A stretch of DNA of 64,000 nt from Callipepla californica brunnescens (GCA_023055505.1 JALIRH010000013.1:7254001-7318000); one strand, 5' to 3'; shown: positions 52,701 to 64,000, counted from the stretch's first letter. Numbers and translations: made by a program. Notes: generated from the sequence alone by a model not told the origin.

Positions 52701-55700
52701 CGGTACGCTTTTCTTCTTCAGGGCACTTTGCTAACAAACAATCAATCTTCACAGCAACTCTGCTTTAGTGTCCCTACTTTTATAGATGTGCTAAAAGCGA
52801 TAGGTTTCGTGATTTGCCCAGCAGTGGAAGGGAAAGCAGCAGTCTGCTGAGGTATTTCATGACTCAAAATGTTGGACCAAAATACTTCTGGTTGATTTGC
52901 CTCCCATTTGATGCTTCTCATTTTTAGTTTAGCTAAGCAACAGTATTTTACAAGTTTTTTAATGAGAAATAGCTTACTTGTGTTTTTGTGGTGGACAACT
53001 TTTTAAAGGATTAAAGCATATTGGAAAATACTTGAACAGATTGCTAGCAAGTTAAAAAAAAAAAAAAATTACATTAAGCCATGTAATACAATCACTGGCA
53101 TAACTAGAGGGTTAATAATCCCTAAGGTATTATCCTGGTTTATAGATGCAGCTTTTTGAGCAGTAAATTTTAACCTTTGAACATGTGCTTCTGCAAATAA
53201 AATCCAGCCTTATTTTGTGTACTTAACAACTTCTGATTGGAAACACATAGCAACCTATAGCGAGTGTGCTTTCAGCAGACTGGGGCAGAAACAAGGCAGA
53301 TCTTCAAAGTGGTCACTTATCTTCCTCAATAACTCTTCTACATGTAAACAAGATAAACCGGGTCATTTTTGCCAGATCCCTCACTCTTTGAATGATGTTG
53401 AAATAATTTTAAAGAGAAAGAAGTTGAGTTCAGATTTATTTTCTTATAGTTTCTAAGGGCTTTTAAAAATATATATTATTTTAAAAAAATCTATTACAAA
53501 ATCAAACTATGTCATGCAAACGTGATTAAAAGCTAACAGTGAACTTGATCCTGCAAAACTCTGGGGTTCTGGTGCATTTAGCTAGAACTAGGTGTCAAAT
53601 TATTGTATATTGTTACAAAAAAACCAAAGCTTCTTTCTGTATGCTTACAAGTTTTAAACTGTACATCTGGATGTTCTTGCTTATTTTTCTCTAGTATGCA
53701 ACCTTAATTCCGTTTAATTGCTTTTCTCTTTTAACCTTTTTCAGTCTCTGTTAAGTAGAATATTCCTGCGAGCTGTATGTAAGGTATCTGTAGCATTTCG
53801 CTCTGTGTGCAGAATGGCTGTTCTGAGTATTTCCCATGGCTGCTTCCTGTAGACGTAAGCAGTGCGTATCTCTTCTGGGAGACCCATGTCTCAGTTTGAC
53901 AGCTGTGCTCATCAGTGTGGATGTGAAATCTCTCCTGTTCATAAGTGCTATTTATCATGTTCTGCTTTTCGTAATACGTGAAAAGCGCTAGAAGTTTTTC
54001 TGTTGCTGAACTTTGAATTGTATTGTAATTGAGTTTCTTCATCTCATTTGGCTTATCTTACCAACACAAAGCTTCAAAGTACTCTTGCTAACAGCACAAT
54101 GCAAGGAAAGTGTGGGAATTTTACAATGTAGATGTGCATCCCTTTCAAGTTTACTCCTTTCGTGCTGTCCTCCTTACAACCAGAAAATTCTAAGTAAAAT
54201 TAAGAGAGAGAGAAAGAGAGTGAAAGCTGCCAGCTCCCCGAATCAGCCTGGTTTTACCGTTCTGTTTTTTCTAAGCATCTCGCTGCTTTTCAACTTGGTA
54301 CTGCAACTCAGTAACAGAATGTTCATCAAAATTATGTTGACTTTCTACAGTAGCTAATATCACATTGGCAAATGATTATTGAAAACGTCATTTATTTTTA
54401 TGATCTCTATATACACAGTGACTTTACATTACCTACATTTTGATGATCTAATAGTACTATTTGTTATAATTAAGAAAAAAAAAAAAAAGAATGTAGTGCC
54501 GAAATGACTTAATGTTCCTAAGTCTTATTTGTAACAATGTTGGAGATAGTTGTGAGGACACTTTGATGGAAATTCGTGAGGATAAGCATCCTAAAGTTCT
54601 AAATAGCTTTTGGCAAAGGGGAGTATAAATTCCCAAATTACCCGAGTGCTTCAAAAATGTTCTCTTTGCAGCCAGAGAATTGTGTACGTGTGATTGGTGG
54701 TCAACTCAGGAAGCAGATATCCAGATTATTCTTAAATAGTGATTATCTTCCCAAGTCTGCTTAGTGTAGAAGGGATCAGCATTTGGGGATTGGAACCTCC
54801 CTCCTATTTAGATGCTCAGATATGGGTTTAGGAGATTAGTATTAGGTGCCCACTTAGAAATCTGCAAGAGCTTCTAACTAGGTAAAATATTTTTGCTTTG
54901 TCTTCTATTAATTTAGCTTTTCAGATTTATTTTTATTTTCTAGTACCACAATAGCTCTGAAAACCAGCCCAAATATGAAATTAGTTGAATGCAAGTATTG
55001 CATCTTTGTCCAGGGGTTGTGCTGTCTCACAAATCACAGTCTCTACCAAAAATGAGCTTAGGCCAAGATCCGTATTTCCCAACTGTTTCCAAATCATTTA
55101 TGATAAGATTGATTCACGTATGTTTATACCAGTATAGGGAGCACTGGAAATCATGCCTGTCAAAACAAAATAAATCCAAAAAGCTCATCCGTGACCTTCA
55201 ACCTTAAAACAGCGAGTGCAAGCACCACAACTCAGGGTTTCCATCAAGTGGGTCAAAACAATTAAACCAAGTTTTCATTTATCAAGATCCATGTGTAACA
55301 CCAATGAAAGTGAGATTAGTACATGGAACCTGTGTGGAGATGGAAGGAGAGGAATGCACTCTTTACCTAGGGGTGGGGACAGAGCACTCACATTAAGCTG
55401 CCGTCACAGCCTCAGCAATGTCATATTGCCTATGGCCTCTTTTGTGCTTTTGTTTGTCCACAGAATACGCTTAACAAGTGGCCACTCTAGCCCTCAGCTC
55501 TCCTCCTCCCCAGTGCCTGCCCACCTGCTGCAGGGATGCTTGCCCCGTGGTGTTCTCTTGCGAGGCTCCCTGCAGCTAGGACTCCTGACACACAACAGTT
55601 CCAGTGCCACTGGAACTTGCACTGTCCTGCAGACCGGGCAAGTGACTCTTGATTTACTGAACTTGAAGCATGTGTGCACAGAACCGTGTCATGCTGGAGA

Positions 55701-55797
55701 CCCCTGCAAAACAGCTGCAGATGTCCTCTTCCATACTGTAGTGCTCTGTGTACCGGTAGTTCATAGTGTTTGTTAAGCAGCAGCTCCTCAGCCAGCC
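46764..55797. other. Intergenic interval between CDX4 and the CDX4-like gene
   Basis: Nine kilobases. The left end is the CDX4 promoter; the right end should hold the 3' UTR of the CDX4-like gene. A mariner remnant lies at 49604-50118, a T run at 48128-48146 and an A run at about 53054-53068. The 186-codon plus-strand frame at 55216-55776 has no recognisable domain and lies antisense to the expected 3' UTR. Confidence 0.55.
49604..50118 (-). mobile_element. Decayed mariner element (Galluhop-like)
   Basis: The right end, GGAGGCATTACTTTTGGAAC followed by ATCCCTCATA, is a mariner terminal inverted repeat. The left end keeps only inner terminal sequence (GGAATGCCCTATATTTG, then TTTCCATGGAAAGTACAACAG). 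On the minus strand 49918-49730 begins MEKVAPADIQQ and continues QAVDVSTVRQW, the helix-turn-helix start of mariner transposases. The rest is broken and lacks a catalytic DDD region. At about 515 bp it is an internally deleted, dead copy. Confidence 0.82.
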
Positions 55798-56052
55798 TTA
55801 CTGAGAGGCCACCACCTGCTGCAGGTTCCCGGAGTGCTGCAGGCCGTTCATTGGAAGCGGAGCTGGCGGAGGTGGAGGTGGGAACAAAGAGCTGGGCATT
55901 TCTGAGTGAGTCTGTTGGTCGGGAGCTGGCATCGGGCTCACTGAGCCAGAGTCACTCTGCATAGAGCCAAGATTACTGCCATCAAAATGAGTCATTTTCT
56001 TCTTCATTAATTTTCTTTCTTTGGCTCTGCGATTCTGGAACCAGATTTTCAC
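55798..56052 (-). CDS. CDX4-like coding exon 3 (recognition helix and tail)
   Basis: Encodes [19 protein letters not shown] and an 84-residue segment in all, ending NLQQVVASQ with stop TAA (55798-55800). Acceptor CTGCAG|GTG. The tail is longer than that of CDX4 and contains [14 protein letters not shown]. Confidence 0.95.
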   Translation of the reverse strand: MKIWFQNRRAKERKLMKKKMTHFDGSNLGSMQSDSGSVSPMPAPDQQTHSEMPSSLFPPPPPPAPLPMNGLQHSGNLQQVVASQ

Positions 56053-58970
56053 CTGCAGAGGAGCAGAGGAAATTTTTTTCAGTTGTTAATAGAATGCAGT
56101 GTGGTTCTTTGTATGGTCAAGGGGCGTAGGAGAAAATCAACTGCATGAGGTCCAGTGAGAGAGGCAGCAGCAAATTGGGACAGCTGAGCTCTTTGCTTGA
56201 TTTTATACATTTTTTTCCCACATAGGTAATCTTTCCTATTTCATAATAAAATATTTAGTTTGATAAATAGCTTTATTAGTGTTTTATTCCTAGGAAGTAT
56301 TTATTAAATGAGTTTGATCTTTTTTTTTTTTTTTCTTTTTGGCACAAAGTCTAACAGAACCTAATGCATCACAGCAGTGGCCAAAAGAATATGAAAGTAT
56401 CTTTGAAAAGTATATTCTGTAAGTCAGAGCAACTCAGAGCCTGTTGCTGGCCTATGAACTGAGAAAAGATTCCCCTTTTGGATGCTGAACTCCTTTGCTA
56501 CAATTGTAAGGCAACAGAAATACACCTGTGAGCAGAAATTCACCACTGCACTGCTGTAGGTATGCGTTACTTCAGAGTATTATAGAAGTGGTGCCTCAAT
56601 AGGTAAGCACTTTTTCCTGCATGTGTAGACAAAGTTAAAAGCTGCTGCTACTTCCCACACAGTCCGTGACTTTATTTCATAGTCATTGCTCTGTCACAGC
56701 AATGCAGTCTTTGAGAAGAGATGAACTATTGAAGATTAAACGGATTTTGATTTGGACAGAACAGGTGAGGACATGAGAAGATGACAGTGCTCAATTAAAA
56801 ATGCAGCAGAAGTTGTTCAGGTGTGAAAAAGCGACTCTTCTGTGGTAACTGAAATGTCACTGGGTATGAATCCCTGATGTGGGCTTTAAGTCTGTGTGTA
56901 TCATTGGAAATGATTCTCTATTATGTATAGTCTGCATGATAGGTCAGATTATCACATTTGGATGTAGTTTTGTATTTAATCAGATGACAAAGGCAGTGCT
57001 TTTGTCAACAGCTTTTTATCAACCCAAGGAAAAATCTGTGGTTTTCTGAGAAATGCTGATTTGTTTTCTTTTCTAGCTGCTCAGCAGAGAGAGAACTGAC
57101 AATCAGAAAGAAGGAAAAACAGTAAAACTGATGGTATCTGTGACCATTAAAAGAAATCCCACAAGACATCACGAGGACTCAGTGCCAGTTTGTGTTCTTA
57201 TTCTTGAGCCATTATTATGCCCATTTTCCAGCTGAATGTGACAATTCTAGGTGCACATAAAGCTTACAAAAATTTGAGCCCGGGTTTCTTAGGTCCCTGG
57301 CTGTCATCTCAAACATGCAGCAGTTCATTCTGTTGTCCTCATTTCTGAAATATCACTTTAGTAGCAAATGATGTTCATGTTCTATTAAAGCTGTCAAAAA
57401 TATCCTACATTCTGTCTGTGCTGTGGTAATCTGGCTTTTCCCATCATCTGCCAGAGTATATGAAGAGATGAAACTGTCTAATAAACAGAGTAACACCTGG
57501 TTCAGGTTTGCTCTCTATGTTCTGTGATATCTGCTTTGAATGTAGGGGTTTTATTCTTTTCCATCAATAAGCTGGATGTAGAGATCTGCAGCAGAGATCC
57601 AGAGCAATGTTTTAGTAGGCATTTAAAGGTTGCATACCAGTTATCAGATACAAGTAAATACAAATCTGTAACGTCAGACTTACAGCTTCTGTGGACTTGT
57701 TCTTTACCTGGTGCTCTCCTTTTACAGTACTTTTGCCACTGCTTAGTTGTGCAAGTAATCCCGCAGTGCAAGTTTAGCTCTTCTTTCTTGTCCTCGCCAT
57801 CTGTTTATTTTTGTATCCTGTCTATATCAGAAGTGCTTCATTTATCACTTAAAAAATAACTAGATATTACTTCTTCACTTTCTTGTTTATGTGTCGTTCT
57901 TTGTTCTTCTGTCTTGAGATAATCTATTTGCGGAGTTCCTCCAATGAAGCTTTTAAAATCGTTGCTTACTTCAGTGCACTGTGGTAAGGAATCCCCAAGT
58001 AAATTGGAACAGGACATGCTCAGCCCATGTTAGAACTATAACAGAGCTCTAAACTGACGTTTCATCTTGGTTGGCATGAGCCAGCTGAGGTGCTTGAAAG
58101 CCAGCGTCTGTGCTCCTGCTTCGCCATAGCAGGAGGTGGCATAGGCACAACAATTACGTGATTCAAGAATGTGGCACTGAGTGGTTCCAGAACAAATTGT
58201 ATCTATCTTTTTGTCAGGAAAAATTGATTCCATGTATGGGAAAGGAAGTGGAGTTTGCAGGGAATGGAGGGAAATAGGGAAAGGAGAAAGGATGAGCAAG
58301 TGTGTAGGAGATTTTAAAGAAAAGGTAGAAGGTGACCAAGACCCAAATATCTTCAGTGTCCTGAACATACTGGAATTCGTCACTAACAGTACCTATGCCT
58401 CTGCTAAGAATGGCCTTGCTTAAGGTCTCCCATGACCTCAGAGGAGCCAGGGCTAGGAAATGTTTGCAAAAGCTTCTCCCTTCTAATACTGACCCAGCTG
58501 AACAGCAAGAAGTCCTGGCAGGATTCGGTTGTTGGTTTCTCAGAGCAAGACTGTGTCAGGCTTCTCTTTGTCTTTTCTGTGCAGTTGCTCAGCTCTGTGC
58601 TGTAATCATGTCAGCTGAACTAGTGCTGATGGGATATTTCAAAGGAATGCAAACAAAGCCATCAGGCCATTCAGCTGGACAGTATGAGCCCCTAAATCGC
58701 AGAGGGAACGCAGCCACGTTAGATTCAAGGCATAAGCATTTCTGTATTCCTAACCAGCGTGGTGTTATCCTCCTCAGCAATAATAAATGCAAAGGAAACT
58801 CTGAATGGATAATCCATACTCTACCTGTCTCTCGGAAAGTCTTAGGTTTGCAGCAAGTTCAGACTTCCTCCTGATTGTAATGTATCTGTTGTAATGAAAT
58901 TCCTTCTCTAATTCTAATCTCTGATGATCTGTGTAAACCACTCGGTACTTCTCTCTTGTTCTTGTTTTAC
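55798..58970 (-). CDS. CDX4-like caudal homeobox gene, exons 2-3 (tandem paralogue; exon 1 outside window)
   Basis: A second caudal-type homeobox gene, same strand, about 9 kb upstream of CDX4. Exons 58825-58970 (146 nt, the same length and phases as CDX4 exon 2) and 55798-56052 encode an intact homeodomain: [20 protein letters not shown] to [13 protein letters not shown]. The tail is [20 protein letters not shown], then [19 protein letters not shown], a polyproline run and terminal LQQVVASQ. The QSDSGSxSP box and LQQVV end tie it to CDX4 rather than CDX1 or CDX2. Compared with CDX4 the exon 2 protein has K-to-R, C-to-Y and G-to-R (NLRLSERQ) changes. Splice sites and frames are clean, so it looks functional. 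Exon 1 was not found up to 64000. By analogy with CDX4 (3 kb beyond element Y) it is expected near 66 kb. Confidence 0.9.
56053..58824 (-). other. CDX4-like intron 2
   Basis: 2.8 kb of unique AT-rich sequence with a T run near 56321. Plus-strand frames such as 58395-58874 run antisense across exon 2 and show no domain. Confidence 0.55.
58825..58970 (-). CDS. CDX4-like coding exon 2 (homeodomain helices 1-2)
   Basis: Encodes [40 protein letters not shown] and NLRLSERQ. Acceptor TTTCAAAACAG|GT; donor ACAG|GTAGAG. By hand alignment it differs from CDX4 exon 2 at about 17 of 146 bases, mostly synonymous. Confidence 0.95.
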
Positions 58971-61763
58971 CTGTTTTGAAAGAAGAACACATTGCTTCAA
59001 CCCAGAACTTTTTAACTTCAGTAACATAAATATCTGACTTCACATTTTACACACGTGGGTATTTTAGGCCTGGTTCTCTATGCACTTACCCAGAGTAACT
59101 TCCTTGACTGCAGTGCACTTGGTATCAGTTTACAACAGGAGAGGGTAATGCCATCAGCTATTGGGTTTGCTCCTTAGTAAATAGATGATAAACTGGTGCT
59201 CATATTCTTTATTACCCTTGGGTTATCGTTTGGGCAAGAGAAGTTGTTCTCGTTAAGAACAAGGAGCCAGGAAGCCTGGGTTCTGTTCCCAGTTCTGATG
59301 CAGGCTTTACTGCACAGTGTTGAATTACTTTTTTCTCTTCCCTGAAGCTGATTGAATGCCACTTGATTTGGAGATGAATTGTGAAGGATGTTTTACTGCA
59401 CAGAAAGTACTGAGAGCTTCCAAAGGTTCTCAGACCCTGTCGCTAGAAATATTGATATGATGTTGTTATTGCAGTTTGGCGGTTGTGTCTTTCCTTCAAG
59501 TCTAGCACAACCTAACCAAGCCTTGATCATGTCTCAGGGAGTAGTACGATAAATTTACAGATGGCAGTTAATTAAAAAAGGAGGAAAGGAAAGCAATAAT
59601 ACTTAACAGAGGACATTCAAATAATGCTAGAATTGCACCACTGGTTCCTTTTCAGGCAGCGTGGTTGCAGCATTTCAGATGTGGGTACAGCTGACTGAAG
59701 CAGACATGGCTCATCAGTAACTGGGTCATTAAAAAGGTAAGAGCAAATGACATGAGCAAGTGAACACAGGTGCAAGTAGCTGGAATGTATTGATTTCATA
59801 TAGGATCATTTGTGAGGAGAGAAGATGTTGGCAGTCATTAAATGCAACTGAGAATGAGGAAGGTTGCTGATGCTTCCTTTCTCACCAGCCTTTCCACTCT
59901 TGTTAATGTTCATTTTAGGCAAACAAAATCTTAGAGGTCAACAGCTGCTTAAAATCAGCTCCTGAGCCCTGCCCTAAGGTCTTCCTACATTTTAGAAAGA
60001 TTAGGTTGTCTGGGGGCTAAAACCAGTGTTACAGTGTTTGCAAATAGTGTCTTGTTGATTTGTTTTGTGCTTTCTTGTCTGTTTTCACTTGGATGCTTCT
60101 TCAGATATGTATATCTGTCTGTAAATTGTCCAGGACAGAGAACACCTTTGTAGTTGGTGATCTCTGCTATGTGTTGCACAGTGGTACTGTGCTTTGTGAA
60201 CCTTCCCGTCTAGCGGGTGGGAGCAGCCCCACTGCAGTCAGATTCTCTGGGAGCCTACGTAAAATGGGAGGCATAGTGGGGCTTGCTGACTGTAGCAGTC
60301 TGATCGTGCTGCAGGTGTAGCTTAGCTTCATAAAAAGGCTTTTTGGATCTTTGTCTTACAGAGCATTTTCTGAAAAAAAAAAAAAGAAAAAAAAAAAGTG
60401 CATGCATGCCTAACTCTTCAGAAAAAGATTTACCTCAAACTTAGAATACTTTCACCGGTGATGAGAGTAATTAGTGGAGAGCACCAAAATAGACTTTCAG
60501 TAAATGAATTGGCAAAATGTCCACGTCTGAGCAGCTGCCCATGGTGTGTCACTGAGCAACCAGCCACCCCTGCAGCACAAAACAGCTGGGGGTTTATTGG
60601 TGGTACCGAAGTCTGGTTACTCCTCAGCCCCTTCTTCCCTAGCTTGTGAAGTAGTACCCAAAGCTCAGAATTCAAGGTACAGAACTGTAATGGAATCTTG
60701 AAGTACTTTATCCTTTAATCCCTGATTTGGTTTCACTGGTTAATATGTTTTTCCCTATCAGTGGAGAAAGATGTAGTTTCATTGTTTTAACAACTGAATA
60801 TATTTAAAGTTAGTTGCCTTCTACTTGTTATCTAAATGCATACACCATGTTTTAATGAATTCTCCTCCAGGATTTGCCTTTGTTGTCAAACTGCAAGAAT
60901 TTTTGACTCACTGAGGTACTATGTACATGTCCAGATTCTTAAGATGATCCATTTTGTACTGTTTGTATAGGTATTAGATGCACAGTTGTTCAGCACTGAA
61001 GTCCTGGTCACTGTAGTGCTGTAAACAAAATACCTGTGTCTGTATGCAGTGAGTGGCTCAGCCTATGTGAAAGGCTCTCTCAGGGACTCCTCCTAGCTTG
61101 CATTACAAGATCTACGACAGAATTCGGTCCCTTAGCTTTCATACTTCTGGCTCTTTGACTGTGGGAAAGCACTGTGCATTAATAGTGAGTTTACAACGAT
61201 ATGGATATTTTCCAACTGTCATGAGGTCATCATTGTGTTTACTTGGAACATTTCAGTAGGAAAAATAAATGTATACGTTTTTATTTGTTGCTTATGCTGG
61301 TGTCTCTGCTCCCTCCATGCAGCCCAAACGACTCTCTGTTAAATGAATCTGTTAACTTTCTTGTTACGTTCTGCTGTGCTGTGCTTGGCTGGGTCAGGCA
61401 TTCTCAGCTCGGTAGCATTTCTGTTACTGTAGAACTGTAGTGAAAAGCAGAATTAGCCCAATTATGTTTATCCAGATAATCAAGTGAAAAGTGCTGCTAA
61501 TTTTACAGTATTATGGTGAAAATGTTAAAGTCTCTGGAGAGCTGCAGTTATTTAGCTGTGTCCACATGAACACTATGACATTTGTTTTCATTCATTCAAA
61601 GTGTAAATTGTTTAACATATGGCATGTGTTGTGCTTTGATGATTTACTTGGTGTATTTTAACCTTAGATCTGTAGCCTGTTTTTTTCTTTTTTTTTTTTT
61701 TTTCTTTCCCCTCTTCAGATGAGAACTTGAGGTCATTCTATGGGACAGAAATGTTTAAGGTAT

Positions 61764-61845
61764 TTCCCTAGTCTCTTTTGTGTTGTTAAGATGGAGAACA
61801 CAAAAGAGCAAAGCGATCTTATCTTCAGCTCTATTCTCATTCCGA
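61764..61845. promoter_or_regulatory. Shared intron-1 element X, CDX4-like copy
   Basis: Counterpart of 42577-42665: GTTAAGATG (61785-61793), CACAAAAGAGC (61799-61809) and GATCTTATC (61815-61823) in the same order and spacing apart from small indels. Confidence 0.6.
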
Positions 61846-62862
61846 AGTCACAGACAAATATCAGATGTGCTTCTGTTGCCAAAACAAGATGGAAAACTTC
61901 AAGGTATAGCTTCCTATTCCTGACTTTCAGTGCTTAAACCCTTATCTGCACTGTAGAGGTCTGAGATCTGCTGAGGTCTCCAGAGAAGAGCCCACGATGT
62001 TGGCAACATCATGTTTTGCTCTCAGTGAGGCCTGGTGAGGTCCCAGCGTCTGTGAGGGACTTCCATACCCCTTTGTTGGATGCTGTCTTGGAGTTCCTCT
62101 GCATGTGGCATTTCATTTCAAAGGCAGAGTGGACTTTTTTATTTATTTTCCAAATCAACAGCAATAAAACCTGTTGTTAAACAGGTTGGCAGAGTATAGG
62201 GCATTCTGTCATGAATCTTACAGATCTTCTGCTCATTTCAATTACAGTAATGCATTTTATTTCAAGAAGTACTACCTGAGTAAAATCTGAGGTAGAACTA
62301 ATGCATCACCCCAGAGACAGCAGAAGGATGTTCTTCATTTGTCAGATCTCTTTGGTAGAGAATGAAAAAAAATTAATGATCCAGTGATGATGGTTAACAT
62401 TTTAATCCTGCAGATTTCACTCAGGTGAGTGAAATTACCAACATTTACCTTTTGACAACCTTACTCTTTTATTAAAAAGAAATTTTAATAGATTGCTTTT
62501 AATCAGCAATTGAGTATGATTTTATTGGGATTGTATTGTTCCAGAGTCATAGCGTGGAGCTGCAGGTGGCTGAGGAGTTATCAGTGGCTGGGTGGAACTA
62601 AAATAAAGAGCTTTGAAAACTGCCTCTGTGTTGAGGGGGCAGATTTTCTGAGTTCAGTGAGCTATTTAAGAACAGCAAGTTTTGCCAAAACCTGTTTTTA
62701 CAAATAGTGATTATTTAGGAGTGCCTTTAGAATGAGGAGAAATAAGGTATTTCAGCATTAGAAAACTTTCTGTGAGATAAAGTTTAACAATCCTGTCTTA
62801 TCACACCCACTTCAGCAATTTTTGTGACTGGCCAAGTTCTGAGTTGGGGGAAGGGAACAGCT

Positions 62863-63090
62863 TTCCCCTTGGTCGTAAAATTCACAGAGCATTTCTTCTG
62901 AAGACAATAAAGCTAGGAGAAGGCCTCTTTATTTGCTGTGAAAATCATCACCCTTTCCGGCAATATAACTCCTGAAGAAAAAAGGGAGAAGGAAGAGACG
63001 AGGCTGCATATCAAAGCAAAGAGAAGTGTTGAGAGGGTCTGCTGCCCCAATATGACAGATAGGCCTCAAAACCAAAGACAATGTAGCCCA
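62863..63090. promoter_or_regulatory. Shared intron-1 element Y, CDX4-like copy (228 bp, identical to 43169-43396)
   Basis: Second copy of the invariant block. Motifs are at 62871-62880 (CDX/HOX type), 62955-62960 (ETS), 63009-63016 (TCF/LEF) and 63078-63083 (SOX type). Similarity resumes at 63141-63170 after an unrelated 50-bp spacer, against 18 bp in the CDX4 copy. Confidence 0.75.
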
Positions 63091-64000
63091 GGAAAGGAGG
63101 AAAAAAAAACAAAACCAAACCAACACTGTCAGACCTCACAACTAGTTTACAAAGTAAAATAAATTAGCATGAGAACTGGTCCCTGGCCCCTTCCTTGCAC
63201 CTCCTCTCTGAACTGTCCAGGAATACCCTTCCTCTACCTAAACTGACATCATTCCTAAAATCCAGTGGCCAACTAATCTAGACAGATGTCCTTTACATAA
63301 TTATGTCAGATTACTTACAAGTGTCAGCATTTCAATTGTATAGCTTACTATTGTTTGAGAGGGAGTTGGTATCTGTACTTGATGGCTGAAAGGCAGTATA
63401 AGTCAGCTTCAAATGTGGAGCAGTTTTCTGGCCTAAAGATATGTTCTGTTCTGTTCATATTCACGTCTTTATGATGGCACAGTGTTAAGAGAGGGAGTAG
63501 TTAGCTTTCTGAGTTATTAATAAAGGACCACTGGATATCAGGGCCCAGAGGTGTGGATATTTATTTATTCATTTACTTATCTATTTTTGTGTGAGAGCTA
63601 TTTCTAAATATTCATGCAGTTTAAAATTTAGAAAAGGAAAGGTCCAAACTCACCCTAGGGAGTTTCACTGGTTTAACTGATTTTGTGGAACGAACGCGAT
63701 TTAAATGAATAAATGCCTTGAAGAGATTCACTGTGCTGCCCGTGAAGTTCTGTGAAGTTATGAGAGTACTGTCCTGCCACAAGTCTCAGTGAGCTGAATA
63801 GAAATATTGCCAAGTTACATGCATAGAGGTTTGTGATGCTGAAATTCTAGATTTGAATTTTCTGCTGGGTCTTGATCATTTTTTTTCTTATACATGCTCA
63901 GGTGACTTGTGAAAAGAACAGGGGAATATCACAGAACCAGAAACTTTCACTGGACCTAGAGATTTTCCCCTCTGTTCTGCTGATTTCTATTTAAAGTGCG

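Larger units (their letters stand above)
58971..64000 (-). other. CDX4-like intron 1 (partial)
   Basis: Contains shared elements X (61764-61845) and Y (62863-63170), A-rich runs at 60372-60398 and T-rich runs at 61680-61705. No WMRK-type exon 1 end could be found on the minus strand. Confidence 0.6.

Noticed and set aside
55216..55776. 186-codon plus-strand frame left of the CDX4-like stop codon
   Set aside because: No domain, no splice logic and no family likeness; antisense to the expected 3' UTR.
58395..58874. 159-codon plus-strand frame overlapping CDX4-like exon 2
   Set aside because: Shadow of the conserved homeobox exon in antisense; the remainder is unrecognisable.

Overview
The window is avian nuclear DNA, most probably from a galliform such as chicken. 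It carries CR1 retrotransposon 3' ends with the typical TTCTATGA tails, a decayed Galluhop-type mariner, long AT-rich introns, and two CpG-island promoters in an otherwise AT-rich background. Almost none of the open frames are genes. The real coding sequence is 18 short exons, found by splice signals, matching codon phase and protein family motifs. All lie on the minus strand and form four genes.

Read in the direction of transcription (right to left): (1) a caudal-type homeobox gene similar to CDX4, with exons 2 and 3 in the window (58970-55798) and exon 1 probably beyond the right edge; (2) CDX4, complete in three exons (46763-38907, 261 aa); (3) CHIC1, complete in six coding exons (34198-17362, 189 aa); (4) a Fip1-family gene, best called FIP1L2, with its first seven coding exons (11700-1821) and the rest beyond the left edge. 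The order CDX4-CHIC1-FIP1L2 is that of the non-eutherian region homologous to the mammalian X-inactivation centre, where eutherians have CDX4-CHIC1-TSIX/XIST. The next gene to the left would be expected to be LNX3, the protein-coding ancestor of part of XIST.

The most unusual content is at the right. Two CDX4-type genes lie head to tail. Their first introns share a 228-bp block (43169-43396 and 62863-63090) that is identical at every base. Their homeobox exons 2 differ at about 17 of 146 positions and the flanks of the block are largely diverged. The block holds a CDX/posterior-HOX site, an ETS site, a TCF/LEF site and a SOX-like site, the inputs expected of a caudal-gene enhancer responding to FGF and Wnt. 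A second, diverged shared block lies between it and exon 2 in both genes, in the same order. This points to an old tandem gene duplication that kept its intron-1 regulatory elements, one of them homogenised by gene conversion or under extreme constraint.

Layout: 1-11700 FIP1L2 exons and introns; 11380-12380 its CpG island; 12400-17361 CHIC1 3' UTR and intergenic DNA; 17362-34198 CHIC1; 33600-34450 its CpG island; 34450-38900 intergenic; 38907-46763 CDX4; 46764-55797 intergenic with a mariner remnant; 55798-64000 CDX4-like exons 3 and 2 and part of intron 1. I saw no tRNA, rRNA, CRISPR or bacterial-type features. All calls come from reading the sequence and remembered family sequences; no search was run.
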